Source of the DNA: CAZXMB01 sp964641715
GTDB lineage: Bacteria > Desulfobacterota > BSN033 > UBA1163
Assembly: GCA_964641715.1 (NCBI GenBank)
Contig: CAZXMB010000005.1
Span: 1 to 34,845, forward strand
Reading direction: 5' to 3'
DNA: 34,845 nucleotides
Shown here: piece by piece, positions 1 through 6,695 of the stretch
Layout: every line of letters begins with the position of its first letter
How positions within the stretch are numbered: the first letter of the stretch is position 1
Program-made: the position numbers and the translations under genes
The notes under the pieces: model-generated
Database searches by the model: none
Seen by the model: only the letters and a program-made list of their open reading frames with translations
What the model was told of the DNA's origin: nothing

Positions 1-53
1 TTCGGTGCCCCTAACGTTCTCAAAAAGTCCGAGAAGTGTTCGATGGTATCCAT
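1..53 (-). CDS. 5' end of an unidentified gene, cut by the window edge
   Basis: An open frame starts with ATG at 53-51 on the minus strand and runs off the window. It reads MDTIEHFSDFLRTLGAP and continues without a stop. A purine-rich stretch (AAAAGAGAG) lies about 7 bases upstream and could be a ribosome binding site. The visible 17 residues are not enough to name a family. It would be transcribed divergently from the PEBP-family gene at 245. It could also be a chance open frame, since only 53 bases are visible. Confidence 0.4.
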   Translation of the reverse strand, partial: MDTIEHFSDFLRTLGAP

Positions 54-167
54 GACGTTACTCTCTTTTAGAAAACAAATTAAATATATCAAAAACCGAA
101 GAGGAGAGAAAGGATTTTTTAAATCAGTGATGGTGAGGATTAAATATGATCGTTGATCCTCTGAAAT

Positions 168-196
168 TTGAGATAATAAATTTAATGCGATAAAAT
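168..196 (+). promoter_or_regulatory. Sigma70-type promoter for the PEBP-family gene
   Basis: TTGAGA at 168-173 (5 of 6 matches to TTGACA) is separated by 17 bases from TAAAAT at 191-196 (5 of 6 matches to TATAAT). The predicted start is near 203, about 42 bases before the ATG at 245. The surrounding DNA is AT-rich. This is prediction from the sequence only. Confidence 0.6.
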
Positions 197-244
197 AGAG
201 AGTGGAAGGGTCCATATAGAGTGAACCAGAAAGGAGGCGAAGAG

Positions 245-784
245 ATGAGGATTTCTAATAAATACCTCTTACTGTTTCTTTTTACCGTCGCTTTGATCGG
301 TCTCCCGAAGATATTTTTAGGACAGGGCTCCTTCGAGATATCCTCCCCTGCGTTTAAGCACAAGGGGGCGATTCCGGATAAATATGCAAAGGGGAGCTTC
401 TCCATCCCATTGGTATGGAAGAACGTACCTCCGGGGACAAAATCATTTTCCCTTTCGGTTGTGGATATCCACCCGGTCGCTCAAAACTGGGTTCACTGGA
501 TGATCATCAACATTCCGGCCAATGTGACATCGCTGGAGGAAGGGGCCTCTAAGAAAAAGTTGCCCCGGGGGGCAGTGGAGCTAAGAAATACCTGGGGAGA
601 TGTGGGCTACGGTGGACCTGAACCACCCCCAGGAAGTGGCGAACATTCCTATGTCATTACGATCTATGCGCTCAATGTGGAAAGGCTTGACCTCGGAACG
701 AGCGCCTCTCTTTCGAAGTTCGAAAGGACATTGAAAGGGAAGGTCTTGGGATCAGCCTCCATGGCCGGTTTATACAGCCGTTAA
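245..784 (+). CDS. YbhB/YbcL-type phosphatidylethanolamine-binding (Raf kinase inhibitor-like) protein, exported
   Basis: The 179-residue product has a basic N-terminus and a hydrophobic segment (residues about 6-22) that looks like a signal peptide or membrane anchor. A full PEBP fold follows from about residue 27. Recognisable YbhB/YbcL elements are the FEISSPAF..GAIPDKY start, the IPLVWKNVPPGTKS strand, the VHWMIINIP segment and the GYGGPEPPPGSGEHSY ligand-pocket segment. The bacterial family has no firmly established reaction; small-ligand or phospholipid headgroup binding is assumed from the fold. The ATG at 245 is preferred over GTG 221 because AAAGGAGGCG at 230-239 is well spaced for 245 and lies inside the longer frame. 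The gene stands alone with its own promoter and terminator. Confidence 0.88.
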   Translation: MRISNKYLLLFLFTVALIGLPKIFLGQGSFEISSPAFKHKGAIPDKYAKGSFSIPLVWKNVPPGTKSFSLSVVDIHPVAQNWVHWMIINIPANVTSLEEGASKKKLPRGAVELRNTWGDVGYGGPEPPPGSGEHSYVITIYALNVERLDLGTSASLSKFERTLKGKVLGSASMAGLYSR

Positions 785-813
785 TCATCCATTATTTTAA
801 GTCTATTTTAAGT

Positions 814-863
814 CCGGTTCTTGAGGAAAAACCGGATGACCGGTGCCCGGCACCCTTATTTTT
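814..863. terminator. Terminator region between convergent PEBP gene and comM
   Basis: Two hairpins follow the PEBP stop codon. CCGGTT 814-819 pairs with AACCGG 830-835. GGTGC 842-846 pairs with GCACC 850-854, and the second is followed by CTTATTTTT. The T-run serves the rightward gene and overlaps the comM stop codon at 862-864. The stems are short, so strength is uncertain. Confidence 0.5.
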
Positions 864-2394
864 AGGATATGAGATTTCGATCCAAGGTGCGGTACTGGAT
901 GGCTTCGGAGAGGTGGGCAGGCTGGATATTGACCTGGCCTTCGAGATCGGCGATGGTCCGGGCCACCTTCAGGATTCGAGTATAGGCCCTGGCACTTAAC
1001 CCAAATCTATCAATGGCCATCTCCAATAGCTTCTGGCTTGCCTCATCGATCTCACAGAACTTTTTGATATGGCGGTTGGTCATCTGGGCATTGCAGTAGA
1101 TCTTCATTCCCTTGAGCCGGTTGAGTTGGACCTTCCGGGCATTATCCACCCTCCTTTTAATCTCCCTGGAGGATTCCCCCGGCTCACGGCTTGCGAGATC
1201 GCGGTACTTCACCGCAGGCACCTCGATATGGATATCGATTCTGTCCATCAGTGGACCGGAGATCTTTGAGCGGTAGCGTTGAATCTGGGGGATGGTACAG
1301 TTGCATTCATTATTGGGATCAGCGTAATAACCGCACGGGCAGGGATTCATCGCGGCAATGAGCATGAAGCGGGCAGGGTAAGTAAGGGAGGTCGCCGCCC
1401 GGGAGATTGTTACCTTCTCCTCTTCGAGGGGTTGACGCATTACCTCCAGGACATTCTTTTTAAATTCAGGGAGTTCATCCAGGAAGAGGACTCCGTTGTG
1501 GGAGAGGCTGACCTCTCCTGGCTTGGGGATCTGGCCTCCTCCAATCAGTCCCGCATCAGAGATCGTATGATGGGGATCGCGATAGGGTCGTGTGACGACA
1601 AGGGCGCTATCCGTTGGGATCAATCCCATCACGCTGTGGATCTTCGTGGTCTCAAGACTCTCCTCAAAATTCATATCCGGTAAGATCGTGGGGAGCCTCT
1701 TGGCCAGCATCGTCTTTCCAGAGCCCGGAGGGCCGATCATAATCACATTATGGCCTCCCGCAGCAGCCACTTCGAGACATCGCTTCACATGCTCCTGACC
1801 CTTCACCTCATTGAAATCGACCTGATAATTGGGTTCCGTTTTAAAGAGCTCATCAAGATCGACCGTCACCGGATCAATATGAAGATTACCGTTGAGAAAT
1901 TCAACGCAATCCGAAAGATTATCCAGCGGGAGGATGTCTATCCCTTTCACCACTGCGGCCTCTTTTGCATTTCCTCTTGGAAGCAGAATACCCAGAAGAC
2001 CTGAATCCCTTGCGGTCACGGCAATAGGGAGAGTCCCTTTGATGGGTTTAACCTGGCCGTCGAGGGAGAGTTCCCCAGCGATAAAGTATTGGTCGAGTTT
2101 ACTCTTCTGGACAACCTCTGTGGCAGCGAGGATTCCAATGGCCATTGGAAGGTCAAAGGCGGCCCCTTCCTTTTTGATATCCGCAGGGGCAAGATTGACC
2201 GTGATCCGCCGGGAAGGAAAGTCATAACCACAGTTTTTAATAGCCGCCTTGACCCTGTCTTTCGATTCCTTGACCGCTCCTTCGGGAAGTCCAACCGTGG
2301 CAAAGGCAGGAAGCCCCTGGGCGATGTCAACCTCCACCTCCACTACATAGGCATCAATGCCGAAAAGAGCGCTGCTCAGGGCCCTGGCTAACAT
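862..2394 (-). CDS. comM: YifB/ComM family Mg-chelatase-like AAA+ ATPase
   Basis: The 510-residue product is full length for the YifB/ComM family. The N-terminal Lon-protease-like S5 fold (about 1-170) begins with the typical MLARALSSALFGIDAYVVEVEVDI. The AAA+ core has Walker A GPPGSGKT near residue 220 and Walker B VLFLDELPEF near residue 300. A cysteine cluster (NPCPCGYY..CNC) and a C-terminal Mg-chelatase-type helical lid follow. In transformable bacteria ComM is a helicase that promotes branch migration during natural transformation; here that role is inferred from family only. It is the last gene of the leftward fusA-birA-coaX block but has its own promoter. No ribosome binding site precedes the ATG, and the promoter spacing suggests a leaderless transcript. 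Confidence 0.93.
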   Translation of the reverse strand: MLARALSSALFGIDAYVVEVEVDIAQGLPAFATVGLPEGAVKESKDRVKAAIKNCGYDFPSRRITVNLAPADIKKEGAAFDLPMAIGILAATEVVQKSKLDQYFIAGELSLDGQVKPIKGTLPIAVTARDSGLLGILLPRGNAKEAAVVKGIDILPLDNLSDCVEFLNGNLHIDPVTVDLDELFKTEPNYQVDFNEVKGQEHVKRCLEVAAAGGHNVIMIGPPGSGKTMLAKRLPTILPDMNFEESLETTKIHSVMGLIPTDSALVVTRPYRDPHHTISDAGLIGGGQIPKPGEVSLSHNGVLFLDELPEFKKNVLEVMRQPLEEEKVTISRAATSLTYPARFMLIAAMNPCPCGYYADPNNECNCTIPQIQRYRSKISGPLMDRIDIHIEVPAVKYRDLASREPGESSREIKRRVDNARKVQLNRLKGMKIYCNAQMTNRHIKKFCEIDEASQKLLEMAIDRFGLSARAYTRILKVARTIADLEGQVNIQPAHLSEAIQYRTLDRNLIS

Positions 2395-2402
2395 GTTGGG
2401 TA

Positions 2403-2431
2403 TTTATACCAAATTGAGAGAGGCTAGACAA
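2403..2431 (-). promoter_or_regulatory. Extended -10 promoter immediately upstream of comM
   Basis: On the minus strand TTGTCT (2431-2426) is followed after 17 bases by TATAAA (2408-2403), with TG at the extended -10 position. Only 8 bases separate the -10 box from the comM ATG. Transcription should therefore start within about two bases of the start codon. Confidence 0.55.
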
Positions 2432-2452
2432 GGGGAAAATGGGCGGGAGCGC

Positions 2453-3235
2453 CTATCTTCTCTTTTTCGGTTTCTGATTCCTTTCATAGATGATCCTCAA
2501 CCCTTCGAGGGTCAGAAATTCATCCACCTCTTCAATGACCTCTGATCCCTTCGCAATCAGGCTTGCCAACCCTCCGGTGGCAATGACTTTGGGATTTGAT
2601 CTCATTTCTTTCTTCATCCGTCTGACAATTTCGTCCACCAGTCCCACATATCCAAAAAAGATCCCCGACTGCATACTTTGAACCGTGTTCTTTCCGATCA
2701 CCTTTTTGGGTTCGAGGATCTCAATTCTTGGGAGCTTTGAGGCTCGTTGAAACAGGGCTTCTGCGGAGATCCCGATTCCCGGAGAGATGGCTCCGCCCAG
2801 ATATTCGCCCTTCGGTGAGACATAGTCAAAGGTGGTTGCCGTCCCGAAGTCGACCACAATCGTACTCTTGCGGTAACGCTCATAGGCCGCCACTGCATTG
2901 ACAATCCGATCCGCTCCCACTTCGGCGGGATGATCATATAAAATCTTCATCCCGATCTCGATCTCCGGTCCTACAATCAAAGGGTGAACATGGAAATATT
3001 TATCCGCCATTTCCTGAAGCCTGTCCAGAACCGGAGGGACCACGCAGGAAATAATCAGCCCTTTAAAATCTTCCATGTGGATATGATCGAACTGGAAAAG
3101 TTCCCGGAAGAGAATCCCCCATTCGTCAGCGGTCTTCTCCCTTTCCGTCCCGATCCGCCAGTGATCCACCAGGACCCTGCGATCATAAACTCCCAGAACG
3201 GTATTGGTGTTGCCGACATCGATGACCAGAAGCAT
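2453..3235 (-). CDS. coaX: Type III pantothenate kinase
   Basis: CoaX phosphorylates pantothenate with ATP, the first step of coenzyme A synthesis. The 260-residue product carries the ASKHA-fold motifs expected of type III enzymes: the N-terminal phosphate loop DVGNTN (residues 6-11), GADRIVNAVAAYE, and VVDFGTATTFD. Length matches the family (about 255-265). The start is ATG 3235 because GGGGAGGAGG stands 5 bases upstream and the protein then begins directly with MLLVIDVGNTN. A longer frame back to 3304 would add 23 residues unlike the family. It lies 58 bases after birA in the same direction, a common pairing of two cofactor genes. The C-terminus is very basic (KPKKRR). Confidence 0.95.
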   Translation of the reverse strand: MLLVIDVGNTNTVLGVYDRRVLVDHWRIGTEREKTADEWGILFRELFQFDHIHMEDFKGLIISCVVPPVLDRLQEMADKYFHVHPLIVGPEIEIGMKILYDHPAEVGADRIVNAVAAYERYRKSTIVVDFGTATTFDYVSPKGEYLGGAISPGIGISAEALFQRASKLPRIEILEPKKVIGKNTVQSMQSGIFFGYVGLVDEIVRRMKKEMRSNPKVIATGGLASLIAKGSEVIEEVDEFLTLEGLRIIYERNQKPKKRR

Positions 3236-3257
3236 AAGACCTCCTCCCCTTGACAGG

Positions 3258-3322
3258 TGGAAAGTCGAAAGTAGAAAGCAGTAAACTATTTCTTCACTCT
3301 TCACTCCCCACTCTCTGCTTTC
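3258..3322. repeat. GAAAG-type imperfect repeat with terminal inverted arms at the birA 3' end
   Basis: Consecutive near-copies GAAAGTC, GAAAGTA and GAAAGCA (3261-3280) are followed by a pyrimidine-rich stretch. GAAAGCAG (3274-3281) is inverted as CTGCTTTC (3315-3322). The element overlaps the last codons and stop of birA (stop at 3296-3294), so the extreme C-terminus of BirA is probably repeat-derived. It resembles low-complexity intergenic repeats rather than coding sequence. Confidence 0.4.
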
Positions 3323-4310
3323 GAGAATATTCTACATCTCCTGCAACAATTTTTTTCTGACTTCCGTCGTCTGTTTTTAAGATTAGAGCCCCGTCCGAAT
3401 CCACATCAATTGCCCTGCCGGACAGGGTTTGACCGAAGGAGGTCACCCTTACCGGCCTTCCTTTAATCCTCGCTTTCTCTCTCCAGGCCTTCAGAATCCT
3501 TTCCCCCCCTGCCTTCAAGAAAATCTCATACCAATCCTCTAATCCCTTTAGAAGATCCTGAAGAAACCCCTTTCTCAGAATGGTTTCCCCCTTCTCGATC
3601 TTCAGAGAGGTGGCAATGGATCGGATCTCTTTGGGGAACACAGACTCATCCACATTGAGGTTCATCCCGATACCCAGGATGATGAAGTGAACCCGGTCCA
3701 TCTCGGATTGAATCTCATTAAGCAAACCGGCTACCTTTCGATCTCCCAGCAGGATATCGTTGGGCCATTTGATTGACGGTTTGAGGCCAGAATATTTCTC
3801 GATCGCTTCAGCAGTGGCCACTGCGGCCATCAGGGTGATGAGCGATGCCTGATGAGGAGGAATCCTGGGCCTCAGGATCACGGAGAGATAAAGGTTGAGG
3901 AAAGGAGGGGAAAACCAGTCTCTTCCCAGCCTCCCTCTCCCCCTGTTCTGGGATTCTGCGATGACCACTTCCCCTTCCTTCGCACCCTGAAGGGCTAACT
4001 CATAGGCTTTTGAATTGGTCGAATCGAGAATCTGAAAATAATGGATGACCTTTCCCATCCGTTTCGTTTTGAGACCGGATCTGACTTCGGACGGGGTGAG
4101 AAGGTCAGGGGACCGGATCAGACGATATCCGGATCGAGTGGAGGCATCGATCTCATATCCCAGGAGTCTCAGATGCCTGATCCGCTTCCAGATGGCGGTC
4201 CGGCTCACCCTCAATCTCCGGCCGATCTCCTCCCCGGAAATGGAAGGGGAAGAAGATGCTCTCAGGGTTTTGAGAATCTCATCATCGAGGCTCTGGTTCT
4301 TGATGGTCAT
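3294..4310 (-). CDS. birA: Bifunctional biotin--[acetyl-CoA-carboxylase] ligase and biotin operon repressor
   Basis: BirA attaches biotin to the carboxyl carrier protein through biotinyl-5'-AMP and, in class II enzymes, also binds the biotin operator. The 338-residue product has an N-terminal winged helix-turn-helix (about 5-65, with SGEEIGRRLRVSRTAIWKRI), so it is the regulatory class. The catalytic domain shows the biotin-adenylate loop GRGRLGR (124-130) and KWPNDILLGDRKVAGLL (from 181). A small SH3-like C-terminal domain follows. The ATG at 4310 sits directly after AAAAGGGG, an unusually tight spacing, 14 bases after the fusA stop, so translation may be coupled. No bio genes are in the window, so targets of the repressor lie elsewhere. 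Confidence 0.94.
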   Translation of the reverse strand: MTIKNQSLDDEILKTLRASSSPSISGEEIGRRLRVSRTAIWKRIRHLRLLGYEIDASTRSGYRLIRSPDLLTPSEVRSGLKTKRMGKVIHYFQILDSTNSKAYELALQGAKEGEVVIAESQNRGRGRLGRDWFSPPFLNLYLSVILRPRIPPHQASLITLMAAVATAEAIEKYSGLKPSIKWPNDILLGDRKVAGLLNEIQSEMDRVHFIILGIGMNLNVDESVFPKEIRSIATSLKIEKGETILRKGFLQDLLKGLEDWYEIFLKAGGERILKAWREKARIKGRPVRVTSFGQTLSGRAIDVDSDGALILKTDDGSQKKIVAGDVEYSRKQRVGSEE

Positions 4311-4324
4311 CCCCTTTTGATGGA

Positions 4325-6364
4325 TTACCCGATCATCTTGTCGTAACGAGAGAACTGTATGGAAAAGGTCCCCCGTCCCTGGGTGAGGGATCTCAAATCC
4401 GTTGAGTAACCAAACATCTTCGTCAGGGGAGAGAGGGCCTTGATGAGAGTGACCTTCCCTCTGGGGGTGATCGCTTCCACAGAACTCTTTCTCGCCTTCA
4501 GATCGCCCACCACTTCGCCCATGAATTCCTCAGGGACGATGATGTTGACCTCCATCATTGGCTCCATTAAAACAGGGTGTGCCTTCCGGCATCCCTCCCT
4601 CAATGCATTGGAAGCAGCAATCTTCAGGGCAAGGGGAGAGGGATGGTTCAAATCGGTCGCGGCTTTCAAAAGGGTGACCCGGAGGTCCGTTAATGGATAA
4701 CCCATCACCACTCCGATGGTCGCTCCTTCCCTCACTCCTTCTTCAATGGCGAGAAGGCCTTCCGGAATGAGGATTCCTTCCGGAACCTCAGAACGAAATT
4801 CGATCCCTTTCCCTCTTCCGTTTGGAGAAATCCTCAGGAGGACCTCTCCGATATGCTTCACCTCTTCCATTTCTTTGGCGAATTTGTGGGAGGCCTCTGC
4901 CTCCTTCTCCACAGTCTCGCGGAAAACGACCTGTGGCTTTCCCACATTCACTTCCAAATGATATTCGGTGAGAAGGCGATTAACCAGCACATCAAGATGT
5001 AATTCGCCCATTCCGGAGATGATGGTCTGCCCCGTATCTTCATCAAATTTAAATTGAAAGGTAGGATCCTCCTCGCTCAACTTCTCCAGGGATGGGGTGA
5101 GTTTTTCCTGGTCCATGCCTGTCTTTGGCTCCACCGCCACTGACATCACGGGTTTATAAAAATCGATGAGCTCCAGGACAATCGGGTGGGTTCGGTCACA
5201 GAGGGTATCCCCTGTGGTCGTCTCCTTCAAACCCATGATGGCCACGATCTCCCCTGTTTTTGCCTCCTCCACGCGGGTCCTCTGGTTGGCATGCATCTGA
5301 AAGATCCGGGAGGTTTTTTCCGTCTTCTTCAGCCGGGGGTTATAGATTTCCATTCCCACCTTCAGCACCCCGGAGTAGATCCGGATATAAACCAGTTTCC
5401 TCCCTTCATCCATCATGACTTTAAAGGCCAAAGCGGTGAAGGGTTCCTCATCCCTTGTCATCCTTCTCTCATTTTCCCCTGAGACGGGATTTTGCCCCTC
5501 CACAGGCGGAACATCCAAAGGGGATGGCAGGTAGTCCACGATGGCATCGATCAGGTTCTGGATTCCCTGGTTTCTCAATGCGGCACCACAGAGAACGGGC
5601 ACAGCCCTCATCGAGAGGGTGGCTTTTCGCAAGGCGCCTTTGATTTCGGGTTCAGAGATCTCTTCCCCGTTGAGATACTTTTCCATCAATGGGTCATCGA
5701 GCTCGGCAAGCGATTCGATCAATTTGGAACGGTATTGTGCCGCTTCCCTCTCCGATTCCTTCGGGATGGAGACCTCTCTGAATTCAATCCCCAGACTGTG
5801 TTCATCCCAGACGACCCCTTTGTTTCGGATGAGATCAACCACTCCAATAAACCGATCTTCGGTTCCAATTGGAATCTGGGTGATCAATGGGTTAGCTCCG
5901 AGGCGGTCTATCATCATCTTTACGGTTTCGAAAAAATTGGCCCCCATCCGATCCATCTTATTGACGAATGCCAGCTTGGGAACGCGATATTTATCTGCCT
6001 GATGCCAGACGGTCTCCGACTGGGGTTCCACCCCTTCGACCGCACTGAAGATCGCAATAACCCCATCCAGGACTCTGAGGGATCGTTCCACCTCAATGGT
6101 GAAATCCACATGACCGGGGGTATCGATAATATGGATTGTGTTTCCTTTCCACTCTACCGCGGTCACCGCAGAGGTGATGGTGATGCCCCTCTCCTGCTCC
6201 TGCTGCATCCAGTCCATCACCGCTGTCCCTTCATCCACCTCACCCATGCGATGGATCTTCCTGGTATAGAAGAGGACCCTCTCGGTGACTGTGGTCTTCC
6301 CCGCATCAATGTGGGCCATAAACCCGATATTTCTGGTTCGGGCGAGCCGTTTCTCTCCAGCCAT
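4325..6364 (-). CDS. fusA: Elongation factor G (translation GTPase), stand-alone copy
   Basis: EF-G drives translocation of tRNA and mRNA on the ribosome, and some paralogues serve mainly in ribosome recycling. The 679-residue product has the GTPase motifs AHIDAGKT (17-24), RGITI (59-63), DTPGH (81-85) and NKMD (135-138). Domains II to V are complete and end in GRGTFSIQFSRYDKM. It is slightly shorter than typical EF-G (about 690-700). It is not next to rpsL, rpsG or tuf, so it may be the second EF-G rather than the str-operon copy; that is inference. It is the first gene of a leftward unit with birA and coaX and has a strong promoter at 6401-6429. Confidence 0.92.
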   Translation of the reverse strand: MAGEKRLARTRNIGFMAHIDAGKTTVTERVLFYTRKIHRMGEVDEGTAVMDWMQQEQERGITITSAVTAVEWKGNTIHIIDTPGHVDFTIEVERSLRVLDGVIAIFSAVEGVEPQSETVWHQADKYRVPKLAFVNKMDRMGANFFETVKMMIDRLGANPLITQIPIGTEDRFIGVVDLIRNKGVVWDEHSLGIEFREVSIPKESEREAAQYRSKLIESLAELDDPLMEKYLNGEEISEPEIKGALRKATLSMRAVPVLCGAALRNQGIQNLIDAIVDYLPSPLDVPPVEGQNPVSGENERRMTRDEEPFTALAFKVMMDEGRKLVYIRIYSGVLKVGMEIYNPRLKKTEKTSRIFQMHANQRTRVEEAKTGEIVAIMGLKETTTGDTLCDRTHPIVLELIDFYKPVMSVAVEPKTGMDQEKLTPSLEKLSEEDPTFQFKFDEDTGQTIISGMGELHLDVLVNRLLTEYHLEVNVGKPQVVFRETVEKEAEASHKFAKEMEEVKHIGEVLLRISPNGRGKGIEFRSEVPEGILIPEGLLAIEEGVREGATIGVVMGYPLTDLRVTLLKAATDLNHPSPLALKIAASNALREGCRKAHPVLMEPMMEVNIIVPEEFMGEVVGDLKARKSSVEAITPRGKVTLIKALSPLTKMFGYSTDLRSLTQGRGTFSIQFSRYDKMIG

Positions 6365-6400
6365 CTCTTTTTAACACCGGGAGTAAGATATATCTTCGCA

Positions 6401-6429
6401 ATATTAAAGGGATTTTTATTAAATGTCAA
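6401..6429 (-). promoter_or_regulatory. Sigma70-type promoter for fusA-birA-coaX
   Basis: On the minus strand a perfect TTGACA (6429-6424) is followed after 17 bases by TAATAT (6406-6401). The predicted transcript has a leader of about 30 bases before the ATG at 6364. It diverges from the attenuator promoter at 6462. Confidence 0.65.
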
Positions 6430-6461
6430 CTTTTCTGACACTCAAAAACCTTTAATTTCCC

Positions 6462-6490
6462 TTGACAAAACCGGTGTGATATGTTTTAAA
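6462..6490 (+). promoter_or_regulatory. Extended -10 promoter of the Phe/Tyr attenuator leader
   Basis: A perfect TTGACA (6462-6467) is followed after 17 bases by TTTAAA (6485-6490), with TG at 6482-6483 forming an extended -10. Predicted start is near 6497, only 14 bases before the leader-peptide ATG. It is the only good promoter upstream of the aminotransferase. Confidence 0.65.
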
Positions 6491-6510
6491 TTGAATTCAA
6501 AGGAGAAGAG

Positions 6511-6561
6511 ATGTTTAACTTTTATTTCTTTTATTTTTACTTTGACAAGGGTCACCCATAA
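6511..6561 (+). CDS. Phe/Tyr-rich attenuator leader peptide, 16 residues
   Basis: The ORF reads MFNFYFFYFYFDKGHP and ends at TAA 6559-6561. Six of its residues are Phe and three are Tyr, nearly all in one run (codons 2-11). AAAGGAG at 6499-6505 is an excellent ribosome binding site 5 bases from the ATG. Leader peptides of pheA, pheS and similar operons have the same design: a run of the regulated amino acid just before an RNA switch. The last codons, GGT CAC CCA and the T of the stop, are also the 5' arm of the antiterminator stem. Ribosome position on this ORF can therefore decide the RNA fold. The peptide itself probably has no other function. Confidence 0.88.
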   Translation: MFNFYFFYFYFDKGHP

Positions 6562-6598
6562 GCCCTTGCTTCTACAGCAGGGATAGCCATGGGTGACC
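6550..6598 (+). promoter_or_regulatory. Antiterminator stem of the Phe/Tyr attenuator
   Basis: GGTCACCCAT (6550-6559) pairs perfectly with ATGGGTGACC (6589-6598). An inner stem, CCC/TGC with one bulged T against GCAGGG (6563-6582), caps the structure. The 3' arm shares bases 6589-6593 with the 5' arm of the first terminator, so the two cannot coexist. A ribosome stalled early in the Phe/Tyr codons leaves this stem free to form. A ribosome reaching the stop codon covers its 5' arm and releases the terminator. Confidence 0.8.
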
Positions 6599-6624
6599 AT
6601 GCAGGCCCCCATGGCTTTTTATTT
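6585..6624 (+). terminator. Attenuator terminator 1
   Basis: AGCCATGGG (6585-6593) pairs perfectly with CCCATGGCT (6608-6616). TTTTATTT follows directly. It lies between the leader peptide and the aminotransferase, so it must be overcome for the structural genes to be expressed from the upstream promoter. Confidence 0.85.
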
Positions 6625-6625
6625 G

Positions 6626-6664
6626 GAGCCATAAGGGGAGACTTTATGGCTCTTTTATTTTTTA
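6626..6664 (+). terminator. Attenuator terminator 2, backup
   Basis: GAGCCATAA (6626-6634) pairs perfectly with TTATGGCTC (6644-6652) around a 9-base loop, followed by TTTTATTTTTTA. Its 5' arm AGCCAT (6627-6632) is also complementary to ATGGCT (6611-6616) of terminator 1, and GGGG (6635-6638) to the C-run at 6606-6610. If the first terminator does not form, its freed 3' arm can capture this hairpin and prevent it too. Confidence 0.8.
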
Positions 6665-6695
6665 GTAAAAGTGAATCGTTGAAAGGAGAAGTGGA

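Noticed and set aside
221..244. GTG 221 as start of the PEBP-family gene
   Set aside because: The Shine-Dalgarno sequence for ATG 245 lies inside this extension, and the signal peptide begins at 245.
5492..6586. A 364-codon open frame on the plus strand antisense to fusA
   Set aside because: It has no recognisable domain and mirrors the well-conserved EF-G frame; it is a shadow of codon bias.
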